Shown here piece after piece: positions 21,395-28,661 of a DNA stretch of 39,678 nt. The stretch lies in NCBI GenBank assembly GCA_030647105.1, contig JAUSJW010000003.1:1-39678 (forward strand). Direction: 5' to 3'. This DNA is from Nanobdellota archaeon. GTDB lineage: Archaea; Nanobdellota; Nanobdellia; Woesearchaeales; WJIZ01. The number at the start of each line of letters is the position of its first letter. The first letter of the stretch is position 1. The notes under the pieces were generated by a model. The model did no database searches. It was not told the origin of the DNA and was given only the letters and a program-made list of their open reading frames with translations. A program made the position numbers and the translations under genes.

Positions 21395-22390
21395 CTATTC
21401 CCACTTCAGCGATCCGCCTGTCTGGTATTCAGTCACCCGCGTCTCAAAGAAGTTCTTCTCCTTCGACAAATCAACGCTCTGCGACATCCAGGGGAACGGA
21501 TTTTCAGTCCCATACTGCTTGGGCAGCCCAATGCGCTCAAACCGCCTGTCAGCGATGTACTCGACATAATCAATGAACTGCTGAGCGTTAATCCCGAGGA
21601 GTCCTTCCGGGCAGGCGTCAATCGCGTACTTCTTCTCAAGTTCAACGCTCTTCTTAATCAGCGAAATCAATTCCTTCTGGAACGCAGGAGTCCAAATCTC
21701 CTCGTTCTCAGCCTTAATCGTGTTAATCAAGTCGCAGCCGAAAGCTAAATGCAGGCTTTCATCGCGCATGATGTACTCAAACTGCTCGCCGATGCCGACC
21801 ATCTTGTTCATGCGTTTCAAAGCGAGCATCATCGCGAAACCGGCGTAAAAATAAATGCCCTCCATAATCACATAAAAGCCCACCAAATCGTGCACGAACT
21901 TGCGGATGTTCTCCATCCCGTCTGTCGTGAACGTGGGGTCAAAGACGCTCTTTGTCAAATCAACGACATAGTCATCCTTGTCCTTGATAGCTGGAACCTT
22001 CATGTACATCGTATAAATCTCATCCGGATCCAAACCAAGCGTATCACAGCAATAAATGAACGTGTCCGTGTGCACCGCTTCCTCGTACGCCTGTCTTAAC
22101 AAATACTGCCTGCATTCAGGATTCGTGACGTGCGAATACACCGCCAATACAATATTATTCGCCGTCAAACTCTCAGCCGTGGAAAAGAACCCGAGATTAT
22201 ACAAAATCATCCGCTTCTCGGCAGGAGTCAGCACCTTGTCGCTCTTCCACTGCTCGACATCTTTCTGCATGCCCACTTCTTCAGGCGTCCAGTTATTAGC
22301 GACGCCCGACTTGTAATGCTCTCTCGCCCACAAATATTTCATAGGCAGAATCTTGTTCGGATCGGTCTTGGGGCTGTTGATGATTCCCAT
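21395..22390 (-). CDS. nrdB: Ribonucleotide reductase class I beta subunit, class Ic (Tyr-less) type
   Basis: Radical-generating R2 subunit (331 aa). The six metal ligands are visible: E73, E104, H107, E177, E211 and H214 (motifs TAES, YEEAVHTDTF, MEGIYFYAGFA, RDESLHL). The position of the E. coli radical tyrosine Y122 is Phe (F111 in EAVHTDTF), and the ligand equal to D84 is Glu, as in the chlamydial class Ic enzyme that uses a Mn/Fe cofactor instead of a tyrosyl radical. The C-terminal tail that docks to NrdA is present. The start overlaps the nrdA stop in a TAATG. Class I RNRs are uncommon in archaea, so transfer from bacteria is likely. Confidence 0.95.
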   Translation of the reverse strand: MGIINSPKTDPNKILPMKYLWAREHYKSGVANNWTPEEVGMQKDVEQWKSDKVLTPAEKRMILYNLGFFSTAESLTANNIVLAVYSHVTNPECRQYLLRQAYEEAVHTDTFIYCCDTLGLDPDEIYTMYMKVPAIKDKDDYVVDLTKSVFDPTFTTDGMENIRKFVHDLVGFYVIMEGIYFYAGFAMMLALKRMNKMVGIGEQFEYIMRDESLHLAFGCDLINTIKAENEEIWTPAFQKELISLIKKSVELEKKYAIDACPEGLLGINAQQFIDYVEYIADRRFERIGLPKQYGTENPFPWMSQSVDLSKEKNFFETRVTEYQTGGSLKWE

Positions 22391-25155
22391 TACTGGCAGG
22401 CCTCGCAGAGCGCGTCGCTGGCGATGATGACTTTGGGTTTCGGAGCAATCTCTTCTTTGGGCTCCTCCGCCGCTTTGTATTCTCTTTTTTGCGTAAATCC
22501 GTATTTGCCCGCGTCCAGCGTGCTCTTCTCAATCTGGCTGGCAGCAAGAGTCCTGAGGTAGTACGTCGTCTTCAGGCCGCATCTCCACGCCATGAAATAC
22601 ACATCGTTGAGCTTCTTTCCCGACGTGCCTTCAAGGAAGATGTTGTGGCTCTGGCTCTGGTCAATCCACTTCGCGCGAGCCGCTGTCAATCGAATCAGCC
22701 ATTCCGCGTCAATCTCAAAGGCTTCTTTGTATTTGTCCTTGAGCTTTTGCGGGATGCCGGCAATCAATTTTAAGTTTCCGTCATAATACTTGAGCTGCTC
22801 GAGCATCTCGTCGTTCCAGAGCCCCAATTTTCGCAAGTCCTCGATAAGATACTTGTTCACAAGGGTGAACTCGCCAGAGATGTTGCTCTTGACGTAGATA
22901 TTCTTGTAGATGGGTTCGATGCACGGGAAGCAGCCCGAAATGTTCGAAATCGTGGCTGTCGGCGCGATGGCCATGCAATTGCTGTTGCGCATGCCGTGCG
23001 TTTTGACATGTTCTCTTAAGGGAGTCCAGTCCATGCTCATCTCCTTCGAGACATCGAGAGGCAACCCTCTCTCCGCTTCCAGCAGCGCCAAGGTATCGTA
23101 AGGGAAAATTCCGCGGTCCCACTTCGAGCCTTTGTAGCTCTGGTAAGTGCCCTTCTCCTTGGCGAGCCGCGAACTAGCTAAAATGGTGTGATAAGAGATG
23201 AACTCCATCAGCTGGTCGGAAAACGTCAAAGCGTCCTGCGATTCGAACGAGATGTCGAGCTTGAACAGAGCGTCCTGGAATCCCATGATACCAAGGCCGA
23301 CAGGCCGGTGCCTCATGTTCGAGGTCTGCGCCTCTACCGTGGGATAATAGTTGAGGTCAACCACGTTGTCGAGCATTCGCATCGCGACAGCCACGGTGTC
23401 AGAGAGCAATTCCGTGTTGAGCTTGCCGTCCGTGACGTGCCTCTCCAAATTGATGGAGCCCAGGTTGCACACCGCGGTCTCGTCTTTTGACGTGTTCAGC
23501 GTAATCTCCGTGCACAGGTTTGAGCTGTGAATGACTCCCACGTGATCCTGCGGCGAGCGGATGTTGCACGGGTCCTTGAACGTAATCCAGGGATGGCCGG
23601 TCTCAAAGAGCATGGTGAGCATCTTCTTCCACATCTTCGCCGCCTCGACGACCTTGAACTTCTTGATTTCCCCGCGCATCGCCATCGCTTCGTAGTGCGC
23701 GTACCTTTCCTCGAACTTCTTCCCATAGCTATCGTGCAAATCTTTCACTTCGTTTGGAGAGAAGAGCGTCCACTTCCCATTCTCGGACACGCGCTTCATG
23801 AAAAGGTCAGGCACCCAGTTCGCCGTGTTCATGTCGTGCGTTCTGCGCCTTTCATCGCCGGTATTCTTCCTCAAATCCAGGAAATCCTCGATGTCGAGGT
23901 GCCACGTCTCCAAATACGCGCAGGTAGCCCCTCTCCTTTTGCCAGATCTGTTGATTGCGACAGTGACATCGTTCGCGATTTTGAGGAAGGGAATAACGCC
24001 CTGGCTTTCAACATTCGTACTTTTAATATACGCACCCGTCGCGCGAATAGGCGTCCAGTCGTTTCCAAGCCCGCCGGACCATTTCGAAAGCTGCGCGTGG
24101 TCGCCGAGCGACTTGAAGATATGTGTCAGGTCGTCAAGCACCGTTGTCAGGTAGCAGGAGCTCAATTGGGGATGCATCAGACCCGAATGGAACAGCGTGG
24201 GGGTCGAGGACACAAAGCGCAAAGTCGAAAGCACTCCATAAAACTCGGCGGCTTTCTCCTCTTTGTTTTGCTCCTGGAGCGCGAGGCCCATGGCGACGCG
24301 CATCCAAAACGCCTGCGGAAGCTCGATATGCTTGTCTTCGAGCTTGATGAAGTAGCGCTCGTAGAGGGTCTGAACGCCGATGTACTCGAAGAGGTCGTCC
24401 CGCTCCGTGCGTAGGCCCTCTGAAAGCTTGCGCAAATCGAAATCAAGCATCTTGGGATCCATTAGGCCCGACTGCACGGCTTTCTTGATGCCGCTGATAA
24501 AGGCGTCCCGGTAGGCGATGTCCAATAATTCAGGTGAGATGCTCCTGCCGATGACCTCTTTATAGATACGCTGCTGGTAGAGCCTTGCCGCGACCTTGCT
24601 GTAGGAAGGGTCTTTCTCGATAAATGGCACGGTCGCGAAGATGAGCGCTTTCTCTATCTCCTCGGTCGTGACTCCGTCATAGATGTTCTTGATGAGCTCC
24701 CTGGAGATAAGGCCCGGGTCGATGCTCTTCTCATACCCCTGGCTGACGCGCTCAATCGTGTGCCTGACCTTATGGAGGTCAAAGAGCACGGTTCTCCCGT
24801 CTCGCTTTCTGACCGTGAGCCTGCCCAGCTTCGCCTTCTCGACCATGCGCTCCTTCTGCTCCTCGCGCATGCGCTGGCGGTCCGCGCGGTAGATGATGTA
24901 GGCCTTCGCGATTTCGTAGAGGCCGTTCTTGACCAGGTGCTTTTCGACAATGTCCTGGACGTTCTCGACATTGGGATGGAAGTCTACAAACCGGTTGGAA
25001 ATCTCATCGGTGATGGCGTTCACCATCTGTTCGACACGCTCTTCAGGCACCGGCTCGCCAACAGCCTTGGTGGCTTTCCTGATGGCGTTGCGGATGCGCT
25101 CCGTGTCGAAGTTCACAACTTCCCCTGTCCGTTTGACGACTTTCAATTCTGGCAT
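22390..25155 (-). CDS. nrdA: Ribonucleotide reductase class I alpha subunit with two ATP-cones
   Basis: Catalytic R1 subunit (921 aa) that reduces ribonucleoside diphosphates. Two ATP-cone domains lie at the N-terminus (about 4-95 and 112-205). In the barrel, LSSCYL carries the first redox Cys, SNLCTE the thiyl-radical Cys with its Asn and Glu partners, and AVCNLGS the second redox Cys. The C-terminus has the thioredoxin-facing pair in LCEACQ. Duplicated cones usually tune overall activity by ATP/dATP. The ATG follows a GAGGG-type ribosome site 12 bp after nrdR and the gene overlaps nrdB by one base, giving the operon nrdR-nrdA-nrdB. Confidence 0.97.
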   Translation of the reverse strand: MPELKVVKRTGEVVNFDTERIRNAIRKATKAVGEPVPEERVEQMVNAITDEISNRFVDFHPNVENVQDIVEKHLVKNGLYEIAKAYIIYRADRQRMREEQKERMVEKAKLGRLTVRKRDGRTVLFDLHKVRHTIERVSQGYEKSIDPGLISRELIKNIYDGVTTEEIEKALIFATVPFIEKDPSYSKVAARLYQQRIYKEVIGRSISPELLDIAYRDAFISGIKKAVQSGLMDPKMLDFDLRKLSEGLRTERDDLFEYIGVQTLYERYFIKLEDKHIELPQAFWMRVAMGLALQEQNKEEKAAEFYGVLSTLRFVSSTPTLFHSGLMHPQLSSCYLTTVLDDLTHIFKSLGDHAQLSKWSGGLGNDWTPIRATGAYIKSTNVESQGVIPFLKIANDVTVAINRSGKRRGATCAYLETWHLDIEDFLDLRKNTGDERRRTHDMNTANWVPDLFMKRVSENGKWTLFSPNEVKDLHDSYGKKFEERYAHYEAMAMRGEIKKFKVVEAAKMWKKMLTMLFETGHPWITFKDPCNIRSPQDHVGVIHSSNLCTEITLNTSKDETAVCNLGSINLERHVTDGKLNTELLSDTVAVAMRMLDNVVDLNYYPTVEAQTSNMRHRPVGLGIMGFQDALFKLDISFESQDALTFSDQLMEFISYHTILASSRLAKEKGTYQSYKGSKWDRGIFPYDTLALLEAERGLPLDVSKEMSMDWTPLREHVKTHGMRNSNCMAIAPTATISNISGCFPCIEPIYKNIYVKSNISGEFTLVNKYLIEDLRKLGLWNDEMLEQLKYYDGNLKLIAGIPQKLKDKYKEAFEIDAEWLIRLTAARAKWIDQSQSHNIFLEGTSGKKLNDVYFMAWRCGLKTTYYLRTLAASQIEKSTLDAGKYGFTQKREYKAAEEPKEEIAPKPKVIIASDALCEACQ

Positions 25156-25167
25156 GCGTTTCCCTCT

Positions 25168-25614
25168 TTAGGTTCTCAACAACACTTTCAGTTCCTTCCT
25201 GAACTGTTCCACGTCTTCGAATTCGCGGTACACCGCGGCGAACCGGATATAAGCAATTTTATCCAGCTGTTTGAGCTTTGACATCACCAGCTCTCCAATG
25301 GCGCGGCTCGTAATTTCACGATTGTCCTTCTGCTTCAAATCAAGCTCGATTTGGTCGGCCATGCGCTCAATCTCAATAGTCTTGATGGGTCGCTTCTGGC
25401 ACGGCAAAAGGATGCTCTTGATGAGTTTGCCGCGGTCAAAGGACTCCCTTCTCCCGTCCTTCTTGATAACGACCAAGTCATCGATTTCAGCCTGCTCATA
25501 CGTAGTATAGCGCTTCTCGCACTTGAGGCACTCACGGCGCCGACGAACCGAACTTTCAGACTCGCGGCTGTCCACAACTTTGGTCTCAGGGTGCTGGCAG
25601 TAGGGGCATTGCAT
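25168..25614 (-). CDS. nrdR: NrdR transcriptional repressor of ribonucleotide reductase
   Basis: 148 residues starting MQCPYC. An N-terminal zinc ribbon (CPYC near 3-6 and CLKC near 31-34, with DSRESESSVRRRREC between) precedes an ATP-cone (about 49-138) that senses ATP/dATP. NrdR represses RNR genes in bacteria and is rare in archaea. Here it heads the nrdR-nrdA-nrdB operon, so it probably controls itself and the reductase. The start at 25614 begins exactly at the conserved MxCPxC; the upstream 12-residue extension to 25650 overlaps the operator-like boxes and was rejected. Confidence 0.95.
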   Translation of the reverse strand: MQCPYCQHPETKVVDSRESESSVRRRRECLKCEKRYTTYEQAEIDDLVVIKKDGRRESFDRGKLIKSILLPCQKRPIKTIEIERMADQIELDLKQKDNREITSRAIGELVMSKLKQLDKIAYIRFAAVYREFEDVEQFRKELKVLLRT

Positions 25615-25616
25615 GG

Positions 25617-25630
25617 TTCTAGATATAGTG
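25617..25630 (-). promoter_or_regulatory. Candidate NrdR box 1
   Basis: CACTATATCTAGAA on the minus strand matches the bacterial NrdR-box core CACTATATATAGTG at 11 of 14 positions. It lies 3 bp before the nrdR ATG. Confidence 0.5.
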
Positions 25631-25647
25631 CCCGATTTGTCGACGGA

Positions 25648-25661
25648 CACTACCTCTTGTT
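25648..25661 (-). promoter_or_regulatory. Candidate NrdR box 2
   Basis: AACAAGAGGTAGTG matches the right half (TAGTG) of the NrdR-box core, 9 of 14 overall. It is 31 bp centre-to-centre from box 1, the three-turn spacing typical of NrdR box pairs. Confidence 0.4.
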
Positions 25662-25671
25662 CAGTTTTCAG

Positions 25672-25680
25672 TATTTAAGG
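25672..25680 (-). promoter_or_regulatory. TATA box of the nrdR-nrdA-nrdB operon
   Basis: CCTTAAATA on the minus strand; the transcript would start near 25650 and both candidate NrdR boxes lie at or just after the start site, where a repressor would block transcription. Confidence 0.5.
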
Positions 25681-25712
25681 CTTTCGTTATTTACGGAACA
25701 AACACACCATAG

Positions 25713-25741
25713 GTTGGGGCTTATCGGAAATCCGACCCAAC
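25713..25741. repeat. Intergenic hairpin
   Basis: GTTGGG (25713-25718) pairs with CCCAAC (25736-25741) around an inner TCGG/CCGA hairpin. Sits between the nrdR promoter and the orphan TATA at 25768; function unknown. Confidence 0.4.
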
Positions 25742-25767
25742 ATCTTGTCTTTTTACGGCTCAAGTTG

Positions 25768-25777
25768 GTTTATATAC
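25768..25777 (+). promoter_or_regulatory. Orphan TATA box
   Basis: GTTTATATAC, a strong TATA with no plausible ORF for the next 200 bp; the zinc-ribbon gene has its own TATA at 25949. Confidence 0.5.
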
Positions 25778-25799
25778 TTTGTGGCACTCCAATAGTTAT

Positions 25800-25945
25800 A
25801 TCGGAGCTAGTGAAAACATCTTTTTTCGGGCGTTTTAGCACGACAGTGGCAGGTTCTGAGCAACTAGGGAGTGAAAAAATCCGCCACAATCTCATACCAA
25901 AACTGGGTGAATTTTAAACTTCAAAACCCCACTTTTGAAGTGATA
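25800..25945 (+). ncRNA. Candidate small RNA between nrdR and the zinc-ribbon gene
   Basis: Expected transcript of the TATA at 25768. It contains GTGGC/GCCAC (25846-25850 with 25883-25887) and ends in a perfect 9-bp hairpin, ACTTCAAAA (25918-25926) with TTTTGAAGT (25933-25941), followed by a T-run that could end transcription. Ends are estimates. No class recognised. Confidence 0.4.
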
Positions 25946-25948
25946 CTT

Positions 25949-25954
25949 TTTTAT
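25949..25954 (+). promoter_or_regulatory. TATA box of the 51-aa zinc-ribbon gene
   Basis: TTTATA centred 27 bp before ATG 25979. Supports the 51-aa product over the 87-aa frame that opens at 25871. Confidence 0.55.
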
Positions 25955-25978
25955 ACTAAACCGCATTCAAAACCCCAG

Positions 25979-26134
25979 ATGAAATGCGACCTTTGTTCCT
26001 CCAAGATTCAAGAGACCTTCCTGAACAAGATGCTGGGCACCCAAATCAAGGTGAGCGGCAAGAAGAAGCTCGTGTGCTTCGAATGCCAGAAGAAGTTCCC
26101 GACAAAAGAAGCGCTTGTGAAACAGTTGTCGTAA
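25979..26134 (+). CDS. Small zinc-ribbon protein (51 aa)
   Basis: Begins MKCDLCSSKIQETF and has a second pair in LVCFECQKKF, giving CxxC (C3, C6) and CxxC (C29, C32), a compact zinc ribbon. The middle is basic (VSGKKK). The ATG at 25979 has a TATA box 27 bp upstream, so the mRNA is leaderless and the longer frame is spurious. Such mini zinc ribbons are common and uncharacterised in archaea; nucleic-acid binding or a protein-interaction role is a guess. Confidence 0.75.
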   Translation: MKCDLCSSKIQETFLNKMLGTQIKVSGKKKLVCFECQKKFPTKEALVKQLS

Positions 26135-26147
26135 CGTATCTGTATTA

Positions 26148-26156
26148 TTTATATAT
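26148..26156 (+). promoter_or_regulatory. TATA box of the radical SAM gene
   Basis: TTTATATAT centred 27 bp before ATG 26179. Confidence 0.6.
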
Positions 26157-26178
26157 CAAAACGTATTCGTAAACCTCT

Positions 26179-26985
26179 ATGTTATCAGAGGCTCCAGTCA
26201 GGTACCAATTCGACAAAGGAAGAGTCATCGTATCCACCGGCGGGCGATGTCCCGTGGGGTGTCAGTACTGTTATACCTATTCTCCTTCATTCGTAGGGTT
26301 CCCCGAGAGAGAACCTGGACAGGTCGTCGCTGACCTAAGAGCAAATGCAGGTAAGTTTCAGCTAGTTCAGTTAGGATATGACACTGAACTCTTCCTTCCT
26401 GGAAAAGTGGACTCAACATTGCAACTGATGAGGGGAATAGCGGGCATGGGGAAAGATATCTCCTTTGCCACAAGGATGGTCTTGACCCCCCCCACAATAG
26501 ACGCGCTAGCGGATATCTATGCCGGAATGAGGGGCAATAACTCGGTTCTGGTCGCTTTTGAGTCCATTATCGGATACGAGACCGCAAGAAAGTTCGAGCG
26601 CAATGCTCCAGACCCCGAAGAAAGAGTCAAGACCGTACATCGGCTTCATGAGCGCGGAATACCCACGTTTGTTTACGTCCGCCCGCTCATGCCTGTCGTA
26701 ACTGACACAGAAATTGCGCGCCTTTTCGCCGAAACAGAGGGGCATTGTTTAGGCCGCATCGTTGGACCGATGATATACCAACGAGAAATAGCTGAACGAC
26801 TATTTGGAGTTACGGCAGATGAACGAGCGGTGATGCCTTGGGCATTAGACCAACGCGAATGGAATGTTCATCTCGACAAGCGAATCAGGTCATTGATGGC
26901 CTCCAGAGGCGCTTTCTTCCGATCTCAGGATGCGGTCAATTTCGCGCGTCTGTCAATCGGGCTCGAAGCGCGGGTTTGGGCTTAA
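26179..26985 (+). CDS. Radical SAM protein of unknown substrate (268 aa)
   Basis: The [4Fe-4S]-SAM motif CPVGCQYC at 24-31 (CxxxCxxC) follows a strand RVIVSTGGR, and a partial TIM barrel continues with VQLGYDTELFLPGK, DISFATRM and VLVAFESIIGYETARKFE. There are no extra Cys clusters for an auxiliary Fe-S site; the only other Cys is in EGHCLGR. The layout loosely recalls the SplB/DUF-type radical SAM proteins, but the substrate cannot be named. Leaderless by TATA spacing. A tRNA-Thr gene follows on the same strand with its own promoter. Confidence 0.85.
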   Translation: MLSEAPVRYQFDKGRVIVSTGGRCPVGCQYCYTYSPSFVGFPEREPGQVVADLRANAGKFQLVQLGYDTELFLPGKVDSTLQLMRGIAGMGKDISFATRMVLTPPTIDALADIYAGMRGNNSVLVAFESIIGYETARKFERNAPDPEERVKTVHRLHERGIPTFVYVRPLMPVVTDTEIARLFAETEGHCLGRIVGPMIYQREIAERLFGVTADERAVMPWALDQREWNVHLDKRIRSLMASRGAFFRSQDAVNFARLSIGLEARVWA

Positions 26986-27002
26986 TACTCTGCCACAAAA
27001 AC

Positions 27003-27011
27003 CTTTATAAG
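27003..27011 (+). promoter_or_regulatory. TATA box of tRNA-Thr
   Basis: CTTTATAAG centred 27 bp before the first nucleotide of the tRNA. Confidence 0.65.
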
Positions 27012-27033
27012 AAGCCCAGAACTCTCAAGCTAT

Positions 27034-27144
27034 GCCCCTGTGGCGCAGTAGTAGCGCGTCTGCCTCGTATTGGACAGCATCCTCTCTTTCAGGACCAGTT
27101 CAGAAGTAAGCAGAAGGTCGGGAGTGCGAATCTCCCCGGGGGCA
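27034..27144 (+). tRNA. tRNA-Thr(CGU) with a 39-nt intron at 37/38
   Basis: Acceptor GCCCCTG/CGGGGGC with A73, D-stem GCGC/GCGC with an unusually short 7-nt loop (AGTAGTA), anticodon stem TCTGC/GCAGA, T-arm GGGAG-TGCGAAT-CTCCC and variable AGGTC. Joining CTCGTA (27064-27069) to A27109 gives the standard loop CTCGTAA with anticodon CGU. The 39-nt insertion 27070-27108 is at the canonical intron site; a shift of up to 3 nt gives the same mature RNA. Mature length is 72 nt and CCA is not encoded. Confidence 0.9.
27070..27108 (+). other. tRNA-Thr intron
   Basis: 39 nt at 37/38. It can fold TTGGAC with GTTCAG (6 bp with wobbles) or TTGG/CCAG plus TCCT/AGGA. A regular bulge-helix-bulge at the junctions is not obvious. 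Confidence 0.75.
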
Positions 27145-27165
27145 TAAGGAGCTCTTCACGCTTTC

Positions 27166-28422
27166 TTAATCTCTATTGGTTGTCTGACGTATGAACCGGG
27201 CGTTCTCGCGCAGAGTCGCAATGTCGCTTCTTCCTTCCACGTTTGCTCCGGCGTAGCTCATGCTGGAGCGTATCCCACCTTGAAAATCAAAGAGGACGCG
27301 ATCTGTGGACCCCAAGATAGGCATCCAACGATCAAGCCCCTCGGGCGCTTCGGCGCCCCTACATCCTCGTTGTTCTCTTGCGTACTGACTAGCGCTTCCA
27401 TAGACATGTACAATCCCTTCTCTTCTTCTTTCTTCAAAGTGCGCGCTCTTGTCTGTTCGTCCAAGGAGCGTGCCCATCATCAGCGCATCCGCACCTGCCG
27501 CAAGATAGCACGCACCGATACCAGAATTTGAAATGCCCCCATCTCCAACGAGGAATGCTTTTTTTGAGCTAAAATACTTAACAACAAGAGATACGAAATA
27601 AATTCCTGAAATCATGGGCATCCCGGCCCAGGTCTCGCGACTTGTCGAGCACTGCTGTCCCGGTCCTATCCCTACCTTGATTCCGTCAGCTCCGGCCTCG
27701 AGAAGTTCATAGGCGGCCATCGCAGTGACAACATTTCCAACGACTAGGAGGGTATCAAGTTGATTATCCTTGATATATTTTCGCGCAAGACGAACGGCGC
27801 CGCCGGTTTCAGAACCTCGTTCCACCATGCCGGGATAAAGTCCATGGGGGGCATCAATGACAATCATGTCGATTCCGGCGTCAAGAAGTCTTGGCATTCG
27901 TTCCGAGAAACCATTAAGCGAGGGCACCGCGGCAGCGACAAGCAATCGACCATCTTTGGTCGCAGGCACACTTGTTGCGCTCCTATAACTAAGGGGAGTG
28001 GTAGGGGCTGATTTGACTGCGTCGATTTCACGTAACTGGGTTTCAATATCTCCGAACTGGTGAAGTACTGCCAATCCGCCCATTTGACCAAACAGAATCG
28101 CGAACTCCGCGTCAACGACGAAATCCATATTGGCGGCGAGTACGGGAAAGGGGAGCTTTAATCCACCCAGAGTTGTGGTGGTATCGGTGTCGCTTCTGCT
28201 GTGAGTACCGTAACAGGAAACCAGTTTTATATCGGCAGGAGACAGAGCGCCTTGGTGATTAAGAAACTCGAGCCAGACCAGCTGGCCTAACTTATAGCTA
28301 TCTCTCGCGTCTGCCTCTGTCTGCATCTCACCCGTGAGCGTCCAAACTCCGCTTTCTTTTACAATACCCAGGCGCTCGCGATCTTTCTGCATCAGCTCCG
28401 CAAGAGTATCATCTAACCCCAT
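27166..28422 (-). CDS. IMP dehydrogenase/GMP reductase family protein, divergent
   Basis: 418-residue TIM-barrel protein without CBS domains. Family motifs: VLAANMDFV at 94-102 (AxMDTV), GGLAVLH, VGNVVTAMAA, the phosphate and catalytic loop GIKVGIGPGQQC with Cys258 (family GIGPGSxCTTR), GDGGISNSG (ADGGIRYSGD), MMGTLLGRTD and GGIRSSMSYAGA. The residues after the Cys are STS rather than TTR, and the flap reads VYGSASQYA rather than YRGMGS. AANMD is GMP-reductase-like. About 60 extra N-terminal residues precede the barrel. It may be a GMP reductase or act on another purine nucleotide. A TATA box (28443-28452) lies 25 bp before the ATG. Confidence 0.85.
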   Translation of the reverse strand: MGLDDTLAELMQKDRERLGIVKESGVWTLTGEMQTEADARDSYKLGQLVWLEFLNHQGALSPADIKLVSCYGTHSRSDTDTTTTLGGLKLPFPVLAANMDFVVDAEFAILFGQMGGLAVLHQFGDIETQLREIDAVKSAPTTPLSYRSATSVPATKDGRLLVAAAVPSLNGFSERMPRLLDAGIDMIVIDAPHGLYPGMVERGSETGGAVRLARKYIKDNQLDTLLVVGNVVTAMAAYELLEAGADGIKVGIGPGQQCSTSRETWAGMPMISGIYFVSLVVKYFSSKKAFLVGDGGISNSGIGACYLAAGADALMMGTLLGRTDKSAHFEERRREGIVHVYGSASQYAREQRGCRGAEAPEGLDRWMPILGSTDRVLFDFQGGIRSSMSYAGANVEGRSDIATLRENARFIRQTTNRD

Positions 28423-28442
28423 GCCTCTCGAGAATGCTTTAT

Positions 28443-28452
28443 GATATAAAAA
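28443..28452. promoter_or_regulatory. Shared TATA region (IMPDH-like gene and possibly the 42-aa ORF)
   Basis: TTTTTATATC on the minus strand is 25 bp before ATG 28422. Read on the plus strand as GATATAAAAA it could also serve the small ORF at 28501. Confidence 0.5.
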
Positions 28453-28500
28453 GCTGACTTATCTCTCTTTTCTGCGTACAATCCCCCCAACCTCTTCCGC

Positions 28501-28629
28501 ATGGAGCTCTCGCGGTTCTGGCGCTTATTGTATTATGTCACCGAAGACGAAACCAAAATCGTTTCTGTGGTATTCGAAATCTGCAGTCATGAAGCGTACG
28601 ACGGAATCTTCGGGTATCGCAAGAATTAA
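28501..28629 (+). CDS. Possible 42-aa protein resembling the C-terminal half of a RelE/ParE toxin
   Basis: The ORF runs ATG 28501 to TAA 28629 and is followed by a T7 run (28638-28645). The product starts MELSRFWRLLYYV and has the pattern of the last strands of RelE/ParE toxins: R-h-h-Y-Y-V, acidic turn, V-S-V-V-F, then a final CSHEAY segment. If so it lacks the N-terminal helices and is a remnant; no antitoxin gene is next to it. The frame is open 17 codons further upstream. It may also be a chance ORF. Confidence 0.35.
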   Translation: MELSRFWRLLYYVTEDETKIVSVVFEICSHEAYDGIFGYRKN

Positions 28630-28661
28630 GGATGTCTATTTTTTTGTACAAATGTACCACA

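Noticed and set aside
25871-25978. 36-residue N-terminal extension of the zinc-ribbon protein
   Set aside because: It covers a perfect hairpin and the TATA box; MKCDLC at 25979 is the natural start.
26838-27194. 118-codon ORF overlapping the radical SAM gene and tRNA-Thr
   Set aside because: Its second half is the tRNA gene; no protein features.
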